DNA of 26,676 nucleotides from Serpentinimonas sp. (GTDB lineage: Bacteria > Pseudomonadota > Gammaproteobacteria > Burkholderiales > Burkholderiaceae_C). Of the stretch, positions 16,439-23,593 are shown piece by piece. The stretch is taken from assembly GCA_025458665.1 (NCBI GenBank), contig JALOSG010000007.1, positions 1 through 26,676 on the forward strand, read 5' to 3'. Made by a program: the position numbers and the translations under genes. The notes beneath the pieces are model-generated. The model searched no databases and had not been told where the DNA came from. It saw only the letters and a program-made list of their open reading frames with translations. Positions within the stretch are counted from its first letter, which is position 1; every line of letters begins with the position of its first letter.

Positions 16439-16556
16439 GATCGGCTCCTGAGGTGTCAGGCCCCGATCATGGAAGGCCGGCCCCGGCGCGAAAAGCGCTT
16501 TGCGACGGAACGAAGGCCGAGCACCGCGAAACGACGCCACAAGGGCGCAGGATGCA

Positions 16557-17228
16557 CTAGCGATTCAGCGCCGCAGCAAGCTCATCCATGTGGTGGAACA
16601 CCCGGTGCACCGGCAGGCTGGCGAACGCCCGGCCATGGCCCTGCGCGCAGTAACCCCACACGGTGGCACCCGCGGCCAAGCCGGCCTGCGCGCCCGTGGG
16701 TGTGTCTTCCACCACCAGGCAGCGTGCCGGGTCCACACCCAGGTGGGCAGCGGCGGCCAGGTACACGTCGGGGGCGGGCTTGGAGCGCGGCTGGTCGTGG
16801 CCGCTGAATATGCGCTCGCCGAAGTACGGCGCCATGCCCACGTGGGCAATCTGCATGACCACCTTGGGCCGGTCGGCGCCCGATGCACAGGCAATGCGCC
16901 CGGCCGTGTGCTGGTGCGCGGCAGCCACGGAATCCAGCGCGCCGGCCACCATCTGCACCTCGGCCAGCAGGCGGGCATTGCGGCGCGCGTAGAAGCGCTG
17001 CATCCAGTCTTCGGTGAGCGGCTGGCCGGTACGCTCTTCAATCAGCGCACGTTCATCGCGCACCGCCTTGCCTATGAAGATGGCCAGGCATTCTTCGGTG
17101 CTGATGGGCCAGCCGCTTTCGTTGAGCATGTCGCGCAGCACGCCGTTGGTGATGGGTTCGCTGTCCACCAGTACGCCGTCGCAGTCGAACAGCACGGCAT
17201 CGAACACCGGGGAATGGGGTTGGCTCAC
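16557..17228 (-). CDS. HAD-superfamily hydrolase, beta-phosphoglucomutase/phosphatase-like
   Basis: A 223-residue HAD enzyme. Motif I is LFDCDGVLVDSEP with nucleophile D15 and acid D17, motif II ACASGADRPKV, motif III lysine in RSKPAPDVY, and motif IV VVEDTPTGAQAG. A helical cap follows motif I, giving the subfamily of beta-phosphoglucomutase, sugar-phosphate and phosphoglycolate phosphatases. The substrate cannot be assigned. The start codon is GTG at 17228, overlapping the YchJ-like gene's stop as GTGA. The short gap downstream (16439-16556) carries no gene. Confidence 0.9.
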   Translation of the reverse strand: MSQPHSPVFDAVLFDCDGVLVDSEPITNGVLRDMLNESGWPISTEECLAIFIGKAVRDERALIEERTGQPLTEDWMQRFYARRNARLLAEVQMVAGALDSVAAAHQHTAGRIACASGADRPKVVMQIAHVGMAPYFGERIFSGHDQPRSKPAPDVYLAAAAHLGVDPARCLVVEDTPTGAQAGLAAGATVWGYCAQGHGRAFASLPVHRVFHHMDELAAALNR

Positions 17229-17644
17229 AACAGGTCTCCGTCTACATACAGCCAGCGGCCGTCTTCACGCACAAACCGGCTGCGTTCGTGCAGGCGCTGG
17301 CCGCGCCCGGCCAGCCGGGATCGCGCCACAAACTCCACCTCGGCATGGTGCGCGTCCGCCTGGTGGTGGCGGCGCACCTCCAGCCCCAACCACTTCACGC
17401 CGGGCTCCAGCGCCAGCTCGGCCGGGCGGGTGCTGGCATGCCAGGTGTCTTGCAGGTAGCCACTCAGGCCCAGCACGTAGGCGCTGTAGCGGGACCGCAT
17501 GAGGCTCTCGGCATCGGGAGCCGGGGCCGCGCCGCTGTGGTAGCGGCCGCAGCAACGGGCATAGGGCAGCGGCTGGCCACCCTTGCCCTGGGTGCGACCG
17601 CAGGGGCAAGGCAGCGCGTCCATCGGGTTCGTGGTGCGTGTCAT
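17225..17644 (-). CDS. ychJ: YchJ-like UPF0225/SEC-C-type zinc-binding protein
   Basis: A 139-residue member of the YchJ family. The N-terminal cysteine motif CPCGRTQ plus YARCCGRYHSG is a likely zinc site related to SEC-C, followed by the YchJ core LMRSRYSAYV and the NTF2-like half (VKWLGLEVRRHH, EVEFVARSR, SRFVREDGRWLYVDGD). The function of YchJ proteins is not established. The ATG at 17644 has GGAG upstream; a second ATG at 17623 is also possible. It is cotranscribed with the HAD gene through a GTGA overlap and is divergent from the PAS kinase gene by 59 bp. Confidence 0.88.
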   Translation of the reverse strand: MTRTTNPMDALPCPCGRTQGKGGQPLPYARCCGRYHSGAAPAPDAESLMRSRYSAYVLGLSGYLQDTWHASTRPAELALEPGVKWLGLEVRRHHQADAHHAEVEFVARSRLAGRGQRLHERSRFVREDGRWLYVDGDLL

Positions 17645-17673
17645 GGGCTCCGATTGTGGCGCATGCACCAAAC

Positions 17674-17689
17674 TGGCACAGGCATTGCT
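17674..17689 (+). promoter_or_regulatory. Possible sigma-54 (RpoN) -24/-12 promoter element
   Basis: TGGCAC, five bases, then TTGCT gives the exact GG-N10-GC spacing of a sigma-54 promoter, upstream of the PAS kinase gene. RpoN control would suit a nitrogen-related cyanate locus. Against it, the predicted start of transcription (about 17700) is only a few bases before the ATG at 17704, leaving almost no leader, and no activator site was identified. The match may be chance. Confidence 0.3.
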
Positions 17690-17703
17690 TGCCTCTATGC
17701 ACC

Positions 17704-18912
17704 ATGTCTGCCACTGCACCCGGCCTTCGCCTGCCCACCGCCGCGCCGCCGCATTCCGCGGCCTGGTACGACAGGCTCGGCCTGCTGCTGGAGTCCACCG
17801 GCGAGGGCATCTTCGGCATCGACCTGGACGGGCTGTGTGTTTTCATCAACCGCGCCGGTGCGCAGATGCTGGGCTACGAAGACCCGCAGGCCCTGCGCGG
17901 CCTGAACATGCACGAAGTGACCCACCATTCGCACCCCGGTGGCCAGCCCTACCCGGTGGAACAGTGCCCCATCTTCAACGCCTTCCGCCAGGGGCTGCCC
18001 TGCCGCATCGACAGCGAGGTGTTCTGGCGTCAGGACGGCACGCCTTTCCCGGTGGAGTACTCCAGCTACCCCATTCAGGACGGGCTGCATGTGCGCGGCG
18101 CAGTCATCACCTTCGTGGACATCACGGAGCGCAAGCGCGCCGAACAAGCGCTGCGCCACGCCAAGGACGAACTGGAGCAGCGCGTGGCCGAGCGCACCCG
18201 CGAACTCCTCACCGCGCTCTCGCAACTGCGCGAACTCACCGCCTACTCCGACAGCGTACGCGAAGAGGAGCGCACCCGCATTGCCCGCGAAATCCATGAC
18301 GAACTCGGCAGCCTGCTGGTGGCCCTGAAGATGGATGTGAACTGGGTGGAAAAGCGCCTTTCGGAACAGCAGCAACGCAGCCCCGATGAGGCCGAGGCCA
18401 TGCGCCACCGGCTGCGCTGCAAGTGCCAGAACATGAGTCGGCTGATCGAATCCGCGGTGGACAACGTGGGGCGCATCATCACCGACCTGCGCCCCAGCAT
18501 CCTCGACCACCAGGGCCTGTGGGCCGCACTGGAATGGCTCACACAGGAGTTCACCCAATCGGGCGAGCTGGGCCTGCGCTGGGACCTGCAGGTAGACGAT
18601 ACGCTGGAACTCCCGCCCGCCGACGCCATGGCCGTCTTCCGCATCTTCCAGGAAATACTCAGCAACGTGGGCCGGCATGCACAGGCCAGCCATATCGATG
18701 TGCATATTGCGGCCACGCCGGAACACCTGCACATCCGCATTTGCGACGACGGCATAGGCGCGCCCATGCAGGCCTTCGAGGCGCCCGATGCCTACGGCAT
18801 CATGGGCATGCGGGAGCGCGCGCGCCACCTGGGCGGCACGCTGCGCATAGACAGCCAGCCCGGGCGCGGCAGCTGCTTCGAACTCGACCTTCCCCTACAG
18901 CTGGCACCATGA
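17704..18912 (+). CDS. Soluble PAS-domain sensor histidine kinase (NarX/HisKA_3 type)
   Basis: A 402-residue kinase without membrane segments. A PAS domain spans about 25-145 (STGEGIFGIDLDG, MLGYEDPQ, ending FVDITERKRAEQAL) and contains a His/Cys-rich stretch (H74, H75, H77, C88, C100). A coiled linker leads to the HisKA_3 motif EERTRIAREIHDELGSLL with H198, then a HATPase_c domain with an N box around N321 (EILSNVGRHAQA), DDGIG (348-352) and YGIMGMRERARHLGG. The stop overlaps the regulator start as ATGA. I used the ATG at 17704; a GTG at 17638 would overlap the divergent gene. Just upstream of the cyanate transporter genes, it is a candidate sensor for cyanate or nitrogen status, which is inference. 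Confidence 0.9.
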   Translation: MSATAPGLRLPTAAPPHSAAWYDRLGLLLESTGEGIFGIDLDGLCVFINRAGAQMLGYEDPQALRGLNMHEVTHHSHPGGQPYPVEQCPIFNAFRQGLPCRIDSEVFWRQDGTPFPVEYSSYPIQDGLHVRGAVITFVDITERKRAEQALRHAKDELEQRVAERTRELLTALSQLRELTAYSDSVREEERTRIAREIHDELGSLLVALKMDVNWVEKRLSEQQQRSPDEAEAMRHRLRCKCQNMSRLIESAVDNVGRIITDLRPSILDHQGLWAALEWLTQEFTQSGELGLRWDLQVDDTLELPPADAMAVFRIFQEILSNVGRHAQASHIDVHIAATPEHLHIRICDDGIGAPMQAFEAPDAYGIMGMRERARHLGGTLRIDSQPGRGSCFELDLPLQLAP

Positions 18913-19622
18913 ACCCCACCCCCATCCGCGTGCTCATCAGCGACGACCACCGCATCGTGCGCGAAGGCCTGCGCCAGGTGCTGGCCGATGCCGCCGACAT
19001 CACCGTGGCCGCCGAAGCCACCACCGGCGACGAGGTGCTGGCGCAAGTGGCCGCGCTGCGGCAACCGGACGCCGACCACAGCACTGGAAGCGGCCTCGAT
19101 GTCGTGCTGCTCGACATCGCCATGCCCGGCCGCGATGGCCTGGAGGTGCTGCAGACCCTGCAGCGCGAGCACCCGGCCCTGCCCGTGCTCATGCTCAGCA
19201 CCTACCCGGAACGCCAGTACGCGGTGCGCTGCATCCAGCTGGGCGCTGCCGGCTACCTGAACAAAAGCGCCGACCCCGACGACATGGTGGCCGCCGTGCG
19301 CAAAGTGGCCGCCGGCGGGCGCTATGTGAGCGCCGCCACCGCCGAGGCACTGGCCAACGCCATGGCCGGCCCCGGGCGCAAGCAGGGCGCGGAAGCGCTG
19401 TCGCACCGGGAGCACCAGGTGTTCCGTCTGCTGGCCACCGGCCTGAGCGTGAGCGAAATTGGTGCGCAGCTGGGCCTGGCCCCCAACACGGTGAGCACCT
19501 ACCGGGCGCGCGTGCTGGAAAAGACCGGTACCCGCAACGATGTGGAGCTGGCGCTGTACGCCGAGCGCCAGGCCCAGGGCAAAGCTGGCGGCTTGCCAGG
19601 CCATCCGCTGGGCACTTCCTGA
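18909..19622 (+). CDS. NarL/FixJ-family response regulator
   Basis: A 237-residue regulator. The receiver domain contains D12 and D13, phospho-acceptor D69 (VVLLDIAMPG), S97 in the Thr/Ser switch position and K119. A LuxR-type helix-turn-helix occupies about 165-215 (LSHREHQVFRLLATGLSVSE, LGLAPNTVSTYRARVLEKTG). A low-complexity insertion (RQPDADHSTGSG, 51-62) lengthens the loop before the phosphorylation strand. The gene is translationally coupled to the kinase. The cyanate operon follows after 162 bp that contain a perfect inverted repeat, so this regulator probably controls cynABDS transcription. Confidence 0.93.
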   Translation: MNPTPIRVLISDDHRIVREGLRQVLADAADITVAAEATTGDEVLAQVAALRQPDADHSTGSGLDVVLLDIAMPGRDGLEVLQTLQREHPALPVLMLSTYPERQYAVRCIQLGAAGYLNKSADPDDMVAAVRKVAAGGRYVSAATAEALANAMAGPGRKQGAEALSHREHQVFRLLATGLSVSEIGAQLGLAPNTVSTYRARVLEKTGTRNDVELALYAERQAQGKAGGLPGHPLGTS

Positions 19623-19639
19623 GCCCAGCGCCCGCCGCG

Positions 19640-19659
19640 GTGTAGGGCCAGCCCTACAC
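19640..19659. promoter_or_regulatory. Perfect 9-bp inverted repeat upstream of cynA, candidate response-regulator operator
   Basis: The arms GTGTAGGGC and GCCCTACAC are separated by two bases. The site is 18 bp after the regulator stop and about 125 bp before the cynA start, a usual activator position. A dyad with a 2-bp centre suits a dimeric NarL/FixJ-type protein. It could also fold as an RNA hairpin, but no U-run follows, so an intrinsic terminator is unlikely. No second copy was found by eye elsewhere in the window. Confidence 0.5.
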
Positions 19660-19784
19660 GGGATGGAAAAACCTGCGCCGATTTCGCGTCTGGCACCGCC
19701 AATCTGGGCCAACAGGCCGTCCAGACCCGAAATCAGGCCCGCACCTTGCATGAGGGCAGGCACCCAACTTTAAAGAGGTGCCCC

Positions 19785-21188
19785 ATGACTCCGTACTTTG
19801 ACCCGTATGACGCAGACCGCCCTTTGATGATGAAGTGCAGCTGTGGCCGCGACCACACCGTGGGCGACCACCAGCAGGAAATGTCGGCGCAAGGCGCCAC
19901 CATCGAACTCAAGCGCCGCAGCGAAACCACCGAGTTCCAGGAGTATTCCAACCAGTTTGTGGAAGCCTCCCTCATGAAGGCGCTGTTCCCGCACGACGCG
20001 GTACGCCGCAACTTCCTGCGCGCCGTGGGCAAAGGTACCGCCATGGCCGCCATTTCCAGCGTGCTGCCCATCGCCAGCCTGCAGGCCATGGCGCAGGAGC
20101 GTCGTGCGCTGGAGAAGACCAACCTCAACATCGGCTTCATTCCCATCACCTGCGCCACGCCGCTGATCATGGCCGACCCGCTGGGCTTCTACAAGAAAGA
20201 AGGCCTGACCGTGAGCCTGCAGAAAACCGCAGGCTGGGCGCTGATCCGCGACAAGATGATCAACAGGGAGTACGACGCCACGCACTTCCTCTCGCCCATG
20301 CCGCTGGCCATCTCCATGGGTCTGGGGTCGAACGCCACGCCCATGAACGTGGCCACCATCCAGAACATCAACGGGCAGGCGATCACGATGAGTATTCGCC
20401 ACAAGGACAACCGCGACCCGAAGAACTGGAAGGGCTTCAAGTTCGGTATCCCGTTCGACTACTCCATGCACAACTTCCTGTTGCGCTACTTCCTGGCCGA
20501 GAACGGCCTGAACCCCGACACCGATGTGCAGCTGCGCGTGGTGCCGCCGCCCGAAATGGTGGCCAACCTGCGTGCCGGCAACATCGACGGCTTCCTGGGC
20601 CCGGACCCGTTCAACCAGCGCGCCGTGTTCGAGGAAGTGGGCTACCTGCACACCCTCACTAAAGACCTGTGGAACGGCCACCCCTGCTGCGCCTTCGGCA
20701 CCAGCACGGAGTTCATCCAGCAGAACCCCAACACCTTCATTGCGCTGTTCCGCTCGGTGCTCACCGCGGCCGCCATGGCGCGCGACCCCTCCAACCGCCC
20801 GCTCATTGCCAAGGTCATTTCTCCGGCGCAATACCTGAACCAGCCCGAAGTGGTGCTGCAACAGGTGCTCACCGGCCGCTACGCCGACGGGCTGGGCTCC
20901 ATCAAGAACGTGCCCGACCGCGCCGACTTTGACCCGATGCCGTGGCAGAGCATGGCGGTGTGGATGCTTACGCAGATGAAGCGCTGGGGCTACATCAAGG
21001 AAGACATCAACTACAAGCAGATCGCCGAGCGGGTGTTCCTGATCACCGATGCGCGCAAGCACATGAAGGACCTGGGCCACAAGTTCGAGGACGGCCCCGC
21101 CTACAAGAAGCACACGATCATGGGCAAGGAATTCGATCCGGCCAAGCCGGAAGAGTACGCCCGCAGCTTTGCCATCCGCCGGAGTTGA
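19785..21188 (+). CDS. cynA: Cyanate/nitrate-type ABC transporter substrate-binding protein with Tat signal
   Basis: A 467-residue NrtA/CmpA-family periplasmic binding protein, assigned to cyanate because cyanase is encoded in the same run. The N terminus is unusual: about 70 residues precede a twin-arginine signal (RRNFLRAVG at 74-82, then a hydrophobic stretch to AMAQ at 104), and they contain a CSCGRDH motif (C18, C20). The mature part begins about NLNIGFIPITCATPLIMADP and contains VPPPEMVANLRAGNIDGFLGPDPF, typical of the nitrate/cyanate/bicarbonate binders. The ATG at 19785 follows GAGGTG. Tat export would imply folding, possibly with a metal, before export. Nitrate or bicarbonate as ligand cannot be excluded from sequence. 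Confidence 0.87.
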   Translation: MTPYFDPYDADRPLMMKCSCGRDHTVGDHQQEMSAQGATIELKRRSETTEFQEYSNQFVEASLMKALFPHDAVRRNFLRAVGKGTAMAAISSVLPIASLQAMAQERRALEKTNLNIGFIPITCATPLIMADPLGFYKKEGLTVSLQKTAGWALIRDKMINREYDATHFLSPMPLAISMGLGSNATPMNVATIQNINGQAITMSIRHKDNRDPKNWKGFKFGIPFDYSMHNFLLRYFLAENGLNPDTDVQLRVVPPPEMVANLRAGNIDGFLGPDPFNQRAVFEEVGYLHTLTKDLWNGHPCCAFGTSTEFIQQNPNTFIALFRSVLTAAAMARDPSNRPLIAKVISPAQYLNQPEVVLQQVLTGRYADGLGSIKNVPDRADFDPMPWQSMAVWMLTQMKRWGYIKEDINYKQIAERVFLITDARKHMKDLGHKFEDGPAYKKHTIMGKEFDPAKPEEYARSFAIRRS

Positions 21189-21190
21189 AC

Positions 21191-22057
21191 ATGCGTGCCC
21201 TCAACAGCCTCAATGCGCGGGCGGCCGTGGTCTCGCTGTTCCTGCTCTTCGTGTTCGTGGGAATCTGGCAGCTGTCCACCACCGGCCCCACGATCGGGGC
21301 GGCAGCCACCAACCTCACTGCGGATGAACTGGAATACCTGAAGATGATGGGTCAGGACCCGGGCGCCGTGAAAAGCTCCGGGTTCCCATCGCCCATGGAA
21401 GTGGCCAAGGCCAGCTGGGGGCACCTCACCAACCCGTTCTACGACAACGGCCCCAACGACAAGGGCATAGGCATACAGCTGCTGCACTCGCTGGGGCGCG
21501 TGGCCATGGGCTTTGCGCTGGCCGTCATGGTGGCGCTTCCGCTGGGCTTCGCCATCGGCATGTCGCCGCTCATGCGCAAGTCCTTCGACCCCTTCGTGCA
21601 GGTGCTCAAGCCCATCAGCCCGCTGGCCTGGATGCCGCTGGCGCTCTACACCCTCAAGGACTCCAACGTGAGCGGTGTGTTCGTCATCTTCATCTGCTCG
21701 GTCTGGCCCATGCTCATCAATACCGCGTTCGGAGTGGCATCGGTGAAGCGGGAGTGGCTCAACGTGGCGCTCACCCTGGAGGTCTCGCCTATCCGCAAGG
21801 CGTTCAAGGTGATCCTTCCTGCCGCTGCACCCACCATCCTCACCGGCATGCGCATCAGCATGGGCATTGCGTGGCTGGTGATTGTGGCTGCCGAGATGCT
21901 GGTGGGCGGCACAGGCATCGGCTACTTCGTGTGGAACGAGTGGAACAACCTCTCGCTCACCAACGTGATTTTTGCCATCGTGACCATCGGTCTGGTCGGC
22001 ATGTTCCTGGACCAGATGTTCGGACTCTTGCAGAAGGCGGTGACCTATGTGGAGTGA
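21191..22057 (+). CDS. cynB: Cyanate ABC transporter permease
   Basis: A 288-residue inner-membrane permease of the NrtB/SsuC (BPD_transp_1) family. A first membrane segment at about 12-28 is followed by a roughly 70-residue soluble stretch and a five- to six-helix core. The cytoplasmic EAA-type coupling loop is recognisable as LTLEVSPIRKAFKVILPAAAP. It begins two bases after the cynA stop with GGAG upstream of the ATG. Its 3' end overlaps cynD by 11 bp in a different frame. It is the single permease of the system and probably forms a homodimer with two CynD ATPases. Confidence 0.9.
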   Translation: MRALNSLNARAAVVSLFLLFVFVGIWQLSTTGPTIGAAATNLTADELEYLKMMGQDPGAVKSSGFPSPMEVAKASWGHLTNPFYDNGPNDKGIGIQLLHSLGRVAMGFALAVMVALPLGFAIGMSPLMRKSFDPFVQVLKPISPLAWMPLALYTLKDSNVSGVFVIFICSVWPMLINTAFGVASVKREWLNVALTLEVSPIRKAFKVILPAAAPTILTGMRISMGIAWLVIVAAEMLVGGTGIGYFVWNEWNNLSLTNVIFAIVTIGLVGMFLDQMFGLLQKAVTYVE

Positions 22058-22937
22058 TGTTCAGCAACGGCAGACCCAGGCCGAAGTCCCAGCCATGGAT
22101 TCCAGCAACCCCGTAGCGGCGCCCAGCCACAAGGACCCCGCCATGCGCGATTTCCTGAAAATTGAACAACTCAGCAAGGCCTACCAGAAGGACAAGCCGG
22201 TGTTTGCCGATGTGTCCTTCGGCCTGGACAAGGGCGAATTCGTCTGCATCATTGGCCACTCCGGCTGCGGTAAAACCACCATCCTGAACGTGCTGGCCGG
22301 CCTGGACACCGCCACCAGCGGCTATGTGTACATGGATGGCCGCGAGGTCTCGGGCCCCAGCCTGGAGCGCGGCGTGGTGTTCCAGAGCCACGCCCTCATG
22401 CCGTGGCTGTCGGTGCGCAAGAACATCGCCTTTGCCGTGGAGTCGCGCTGGCCCGACTGGTCTCCGGCCGAGGTGCAGGAGCAGGTGGAGAAGTATGTGT
22501 CCATGGTGGGCCTGAGCCACGCCATCGACAAGAAACCCAGTCAGCTTTCGGGCGGCATGAAGCAGCGTGTGGGCATTGCGCGCGCCTTTGCCATCCAGCC
22601 CAAGATGCTGCTGCTCGATGAGCCTTTCGGCGCGCTCGATGCGCTCACCCGCGGCACCATCCAGGACGAACTCATGACCATCGTGCGGCAAACGCAGCAG
22701 ACGGTGTTCATGATCACCCACGATGTGGACGAAGCCATTCTGCTGGCCGACCGCATCCTGCTCATGAGCAACGGTGCCGAGGGCGCCGATGGCTACAAAC
22801 CCGGTGGTATCGCCGAAGTGGTGACCAACACCCTGCCGCGCGAACGCACCCGCGCGGGCCTGCACCACCTGGACGGTTACTACGACCTGCGCAACCACAT
22901 TGTGGATTTCCTGGTGTCCAGGGCCGTGGCTCACTGA
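22047..22937 (+). CDS. cynD: Cyanate ABC transporter ATP-binding protein
   Basis: A 296-residue ATPase of the nitrate/cyanate/taurine importer group. Walker A is GHSGCGKTT (70-78), the Q-loop VVFQSHALMPWLSV, the signature LSGGMKQRVGIARAF (167-181), Walker B MLLLDEPFGALD and the switch histidine H225 (MITHDVDEA). The C-terminal region resembles NrtD. The ATG at 22047 lies inside cynB and has AGAAGGCGGTGA upstream; Met17 at 22095 is an alternative because the first 30 residues are outside the ATPase fold. The gap to cynS is 88 bp. Confidence 0.92.
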   Translation: MWSDVQQRQTQAEVPAMDSSNPVAAPSHKDPAMRDFLKIEQLSKAYQKDKPVFADVSFGLDKGEFVCIIGHSGCGKTTILNVLAGLDTATSGYVYMDGREVSGPSLERGVVFQSHALMPWLSVRKNIAFAVESRWPDWSPAEVQEQVEKYVSMVGLSHAIDKKPSQLSGGMKQRVGIARAFAIQPKMLLLDEPFGALDALTRGTIQDELMTIVRQTQQTVFMITHDVDEAILLADRILLMSNGAEGADGYKPGGIAEVVTNTLPRERTRAGLHHLDGYYDLRNHIVDFLVSRAVAH

Positions 22938-23025
22938 GCCTTGCGGTCCATGCGCCCACCCGTTTCACTTTTTTTCTTCAACCCCAAGCGCTAGCACGCT
23001 CATATACGAAAACCACGGAGCTCCC

Positions 23026-23469
23026 ATGAACCGCAACGATGTCACCGAGAAAATCATCACCGTCAAAGTCGCCAAAGGCCTCAAGTGGGAGGACATTGCC
23101 AAGAAGGTGGGCCTGAGCAAGGAATGGGTCACGGCCGGCTGCCTGGGCCAGATGACGTTCGACGACAAGCAGGCCAAGATCCTGGGCAAGATTTTCGGCC
23201 TCACCGCCGAAGAGCAGAAGTGGCTGCAAGTGGTGCCCTACAAAGGCTCGCTGCCCTCCCAGGTGCCCACCGATCCGCTGATCTACCGCTGGTACGAGAT
23301 CGTCAGCGTGTACGGCACCACCATCAAGGAACTCATCCACGAGGAGTTTGGTGACGGCATCATGAGCGCCATCGATTTCAGCATGGACATCGTGCGCCAG
23401 CCCGACCCGAAGGGTGACCGCGTGAACGTGGTGCTGTCGGGCAAGTTCCTGCCTTACAAGCAGTACTGA
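23026..23469 (+). CDS. cynS: Cyanase (cyanate hydratase)
   Basis: A 147-residue cytoplasmic enzyme that decomposes cyanate with bicarbonate to ammonia and CO2, giving a nitrogen source and detoxification. The N-terminal half is a helix-turn-helix-like fold (WEDIAKKVGLSKEWVTAGCL) and the C-terminal half carries the catalytic residues R88 and E91 (IYRWYEIVSVYGTT) and S114 (GDGIMSAIDF), which match R96, E99 and S122 of the E. coli enzyme with an offset of eight. The ATG has GGAG upstream. No carbonic anhydrase gene (cynT), which in E. coli recycles bicarbonate, is visible nearby. The 88-bp gap from cynD has a T-run but no clear hairpin, so readthrough from the operon is likely. Confidence 0.97.
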   Translation: MNRNDVTEKIITVKVAKGLKWEDIAKKVGLSKEWVTAGCLGQMTFDDKQAKILGKIFGLTAEEQKWLQVVPYKGSLPSQVPTDPLIYRWYEIVSVYGTTIKELIHEEFGDGIMSAIDFSMDIVRQPDPKGDRVNVVLSGKFLPYKQY

Positions 23470-23519
23470 AGGTATTCACCTGCACCGCGCTGCGCCCCGT
23501 TGGGGTGCATGGACATAAT

Positions 23520-23558
23520 GCAGGGCTACCGGGCCTCCTCGGTAGCCCTGCTTCATTT
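23520..23558 (+). terminator. Intrinsic terminator after cynS
   Basis: A 12-bp perfect stem, GCAGGGCTACCG (23520-23531) pairing with CGGTAGCCCTGC (23540-23551), encloses an eight-base loop and is followed by a T-rich TTCATTT. It lies 50 bp after the cynS stop and before chrA. A smaller GC-rich hairpin (about 23490-23508) precedes it. Confidence 0.8.
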
Positions 23559-23593
23559 CCAGAACCACCCGCCACGCTGTTGGCCTGCCCGCT

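Noticed and set aside
19640..19659. The inverted repeat as an intrinsic terminator of the kinase-regulator genes
   Set aside because: No T-run follows on either strand and the loop is very short; an operator is a better reading.
19746..19774. TTGCAT, 17 bp, TTTAAA as a sigma-70 promoter for cynA
   Set aside because: The -10 element would sit against the ribosome binding site, only 10 bp before the ATG, so a transcript from it would lack the GAGGTG site.
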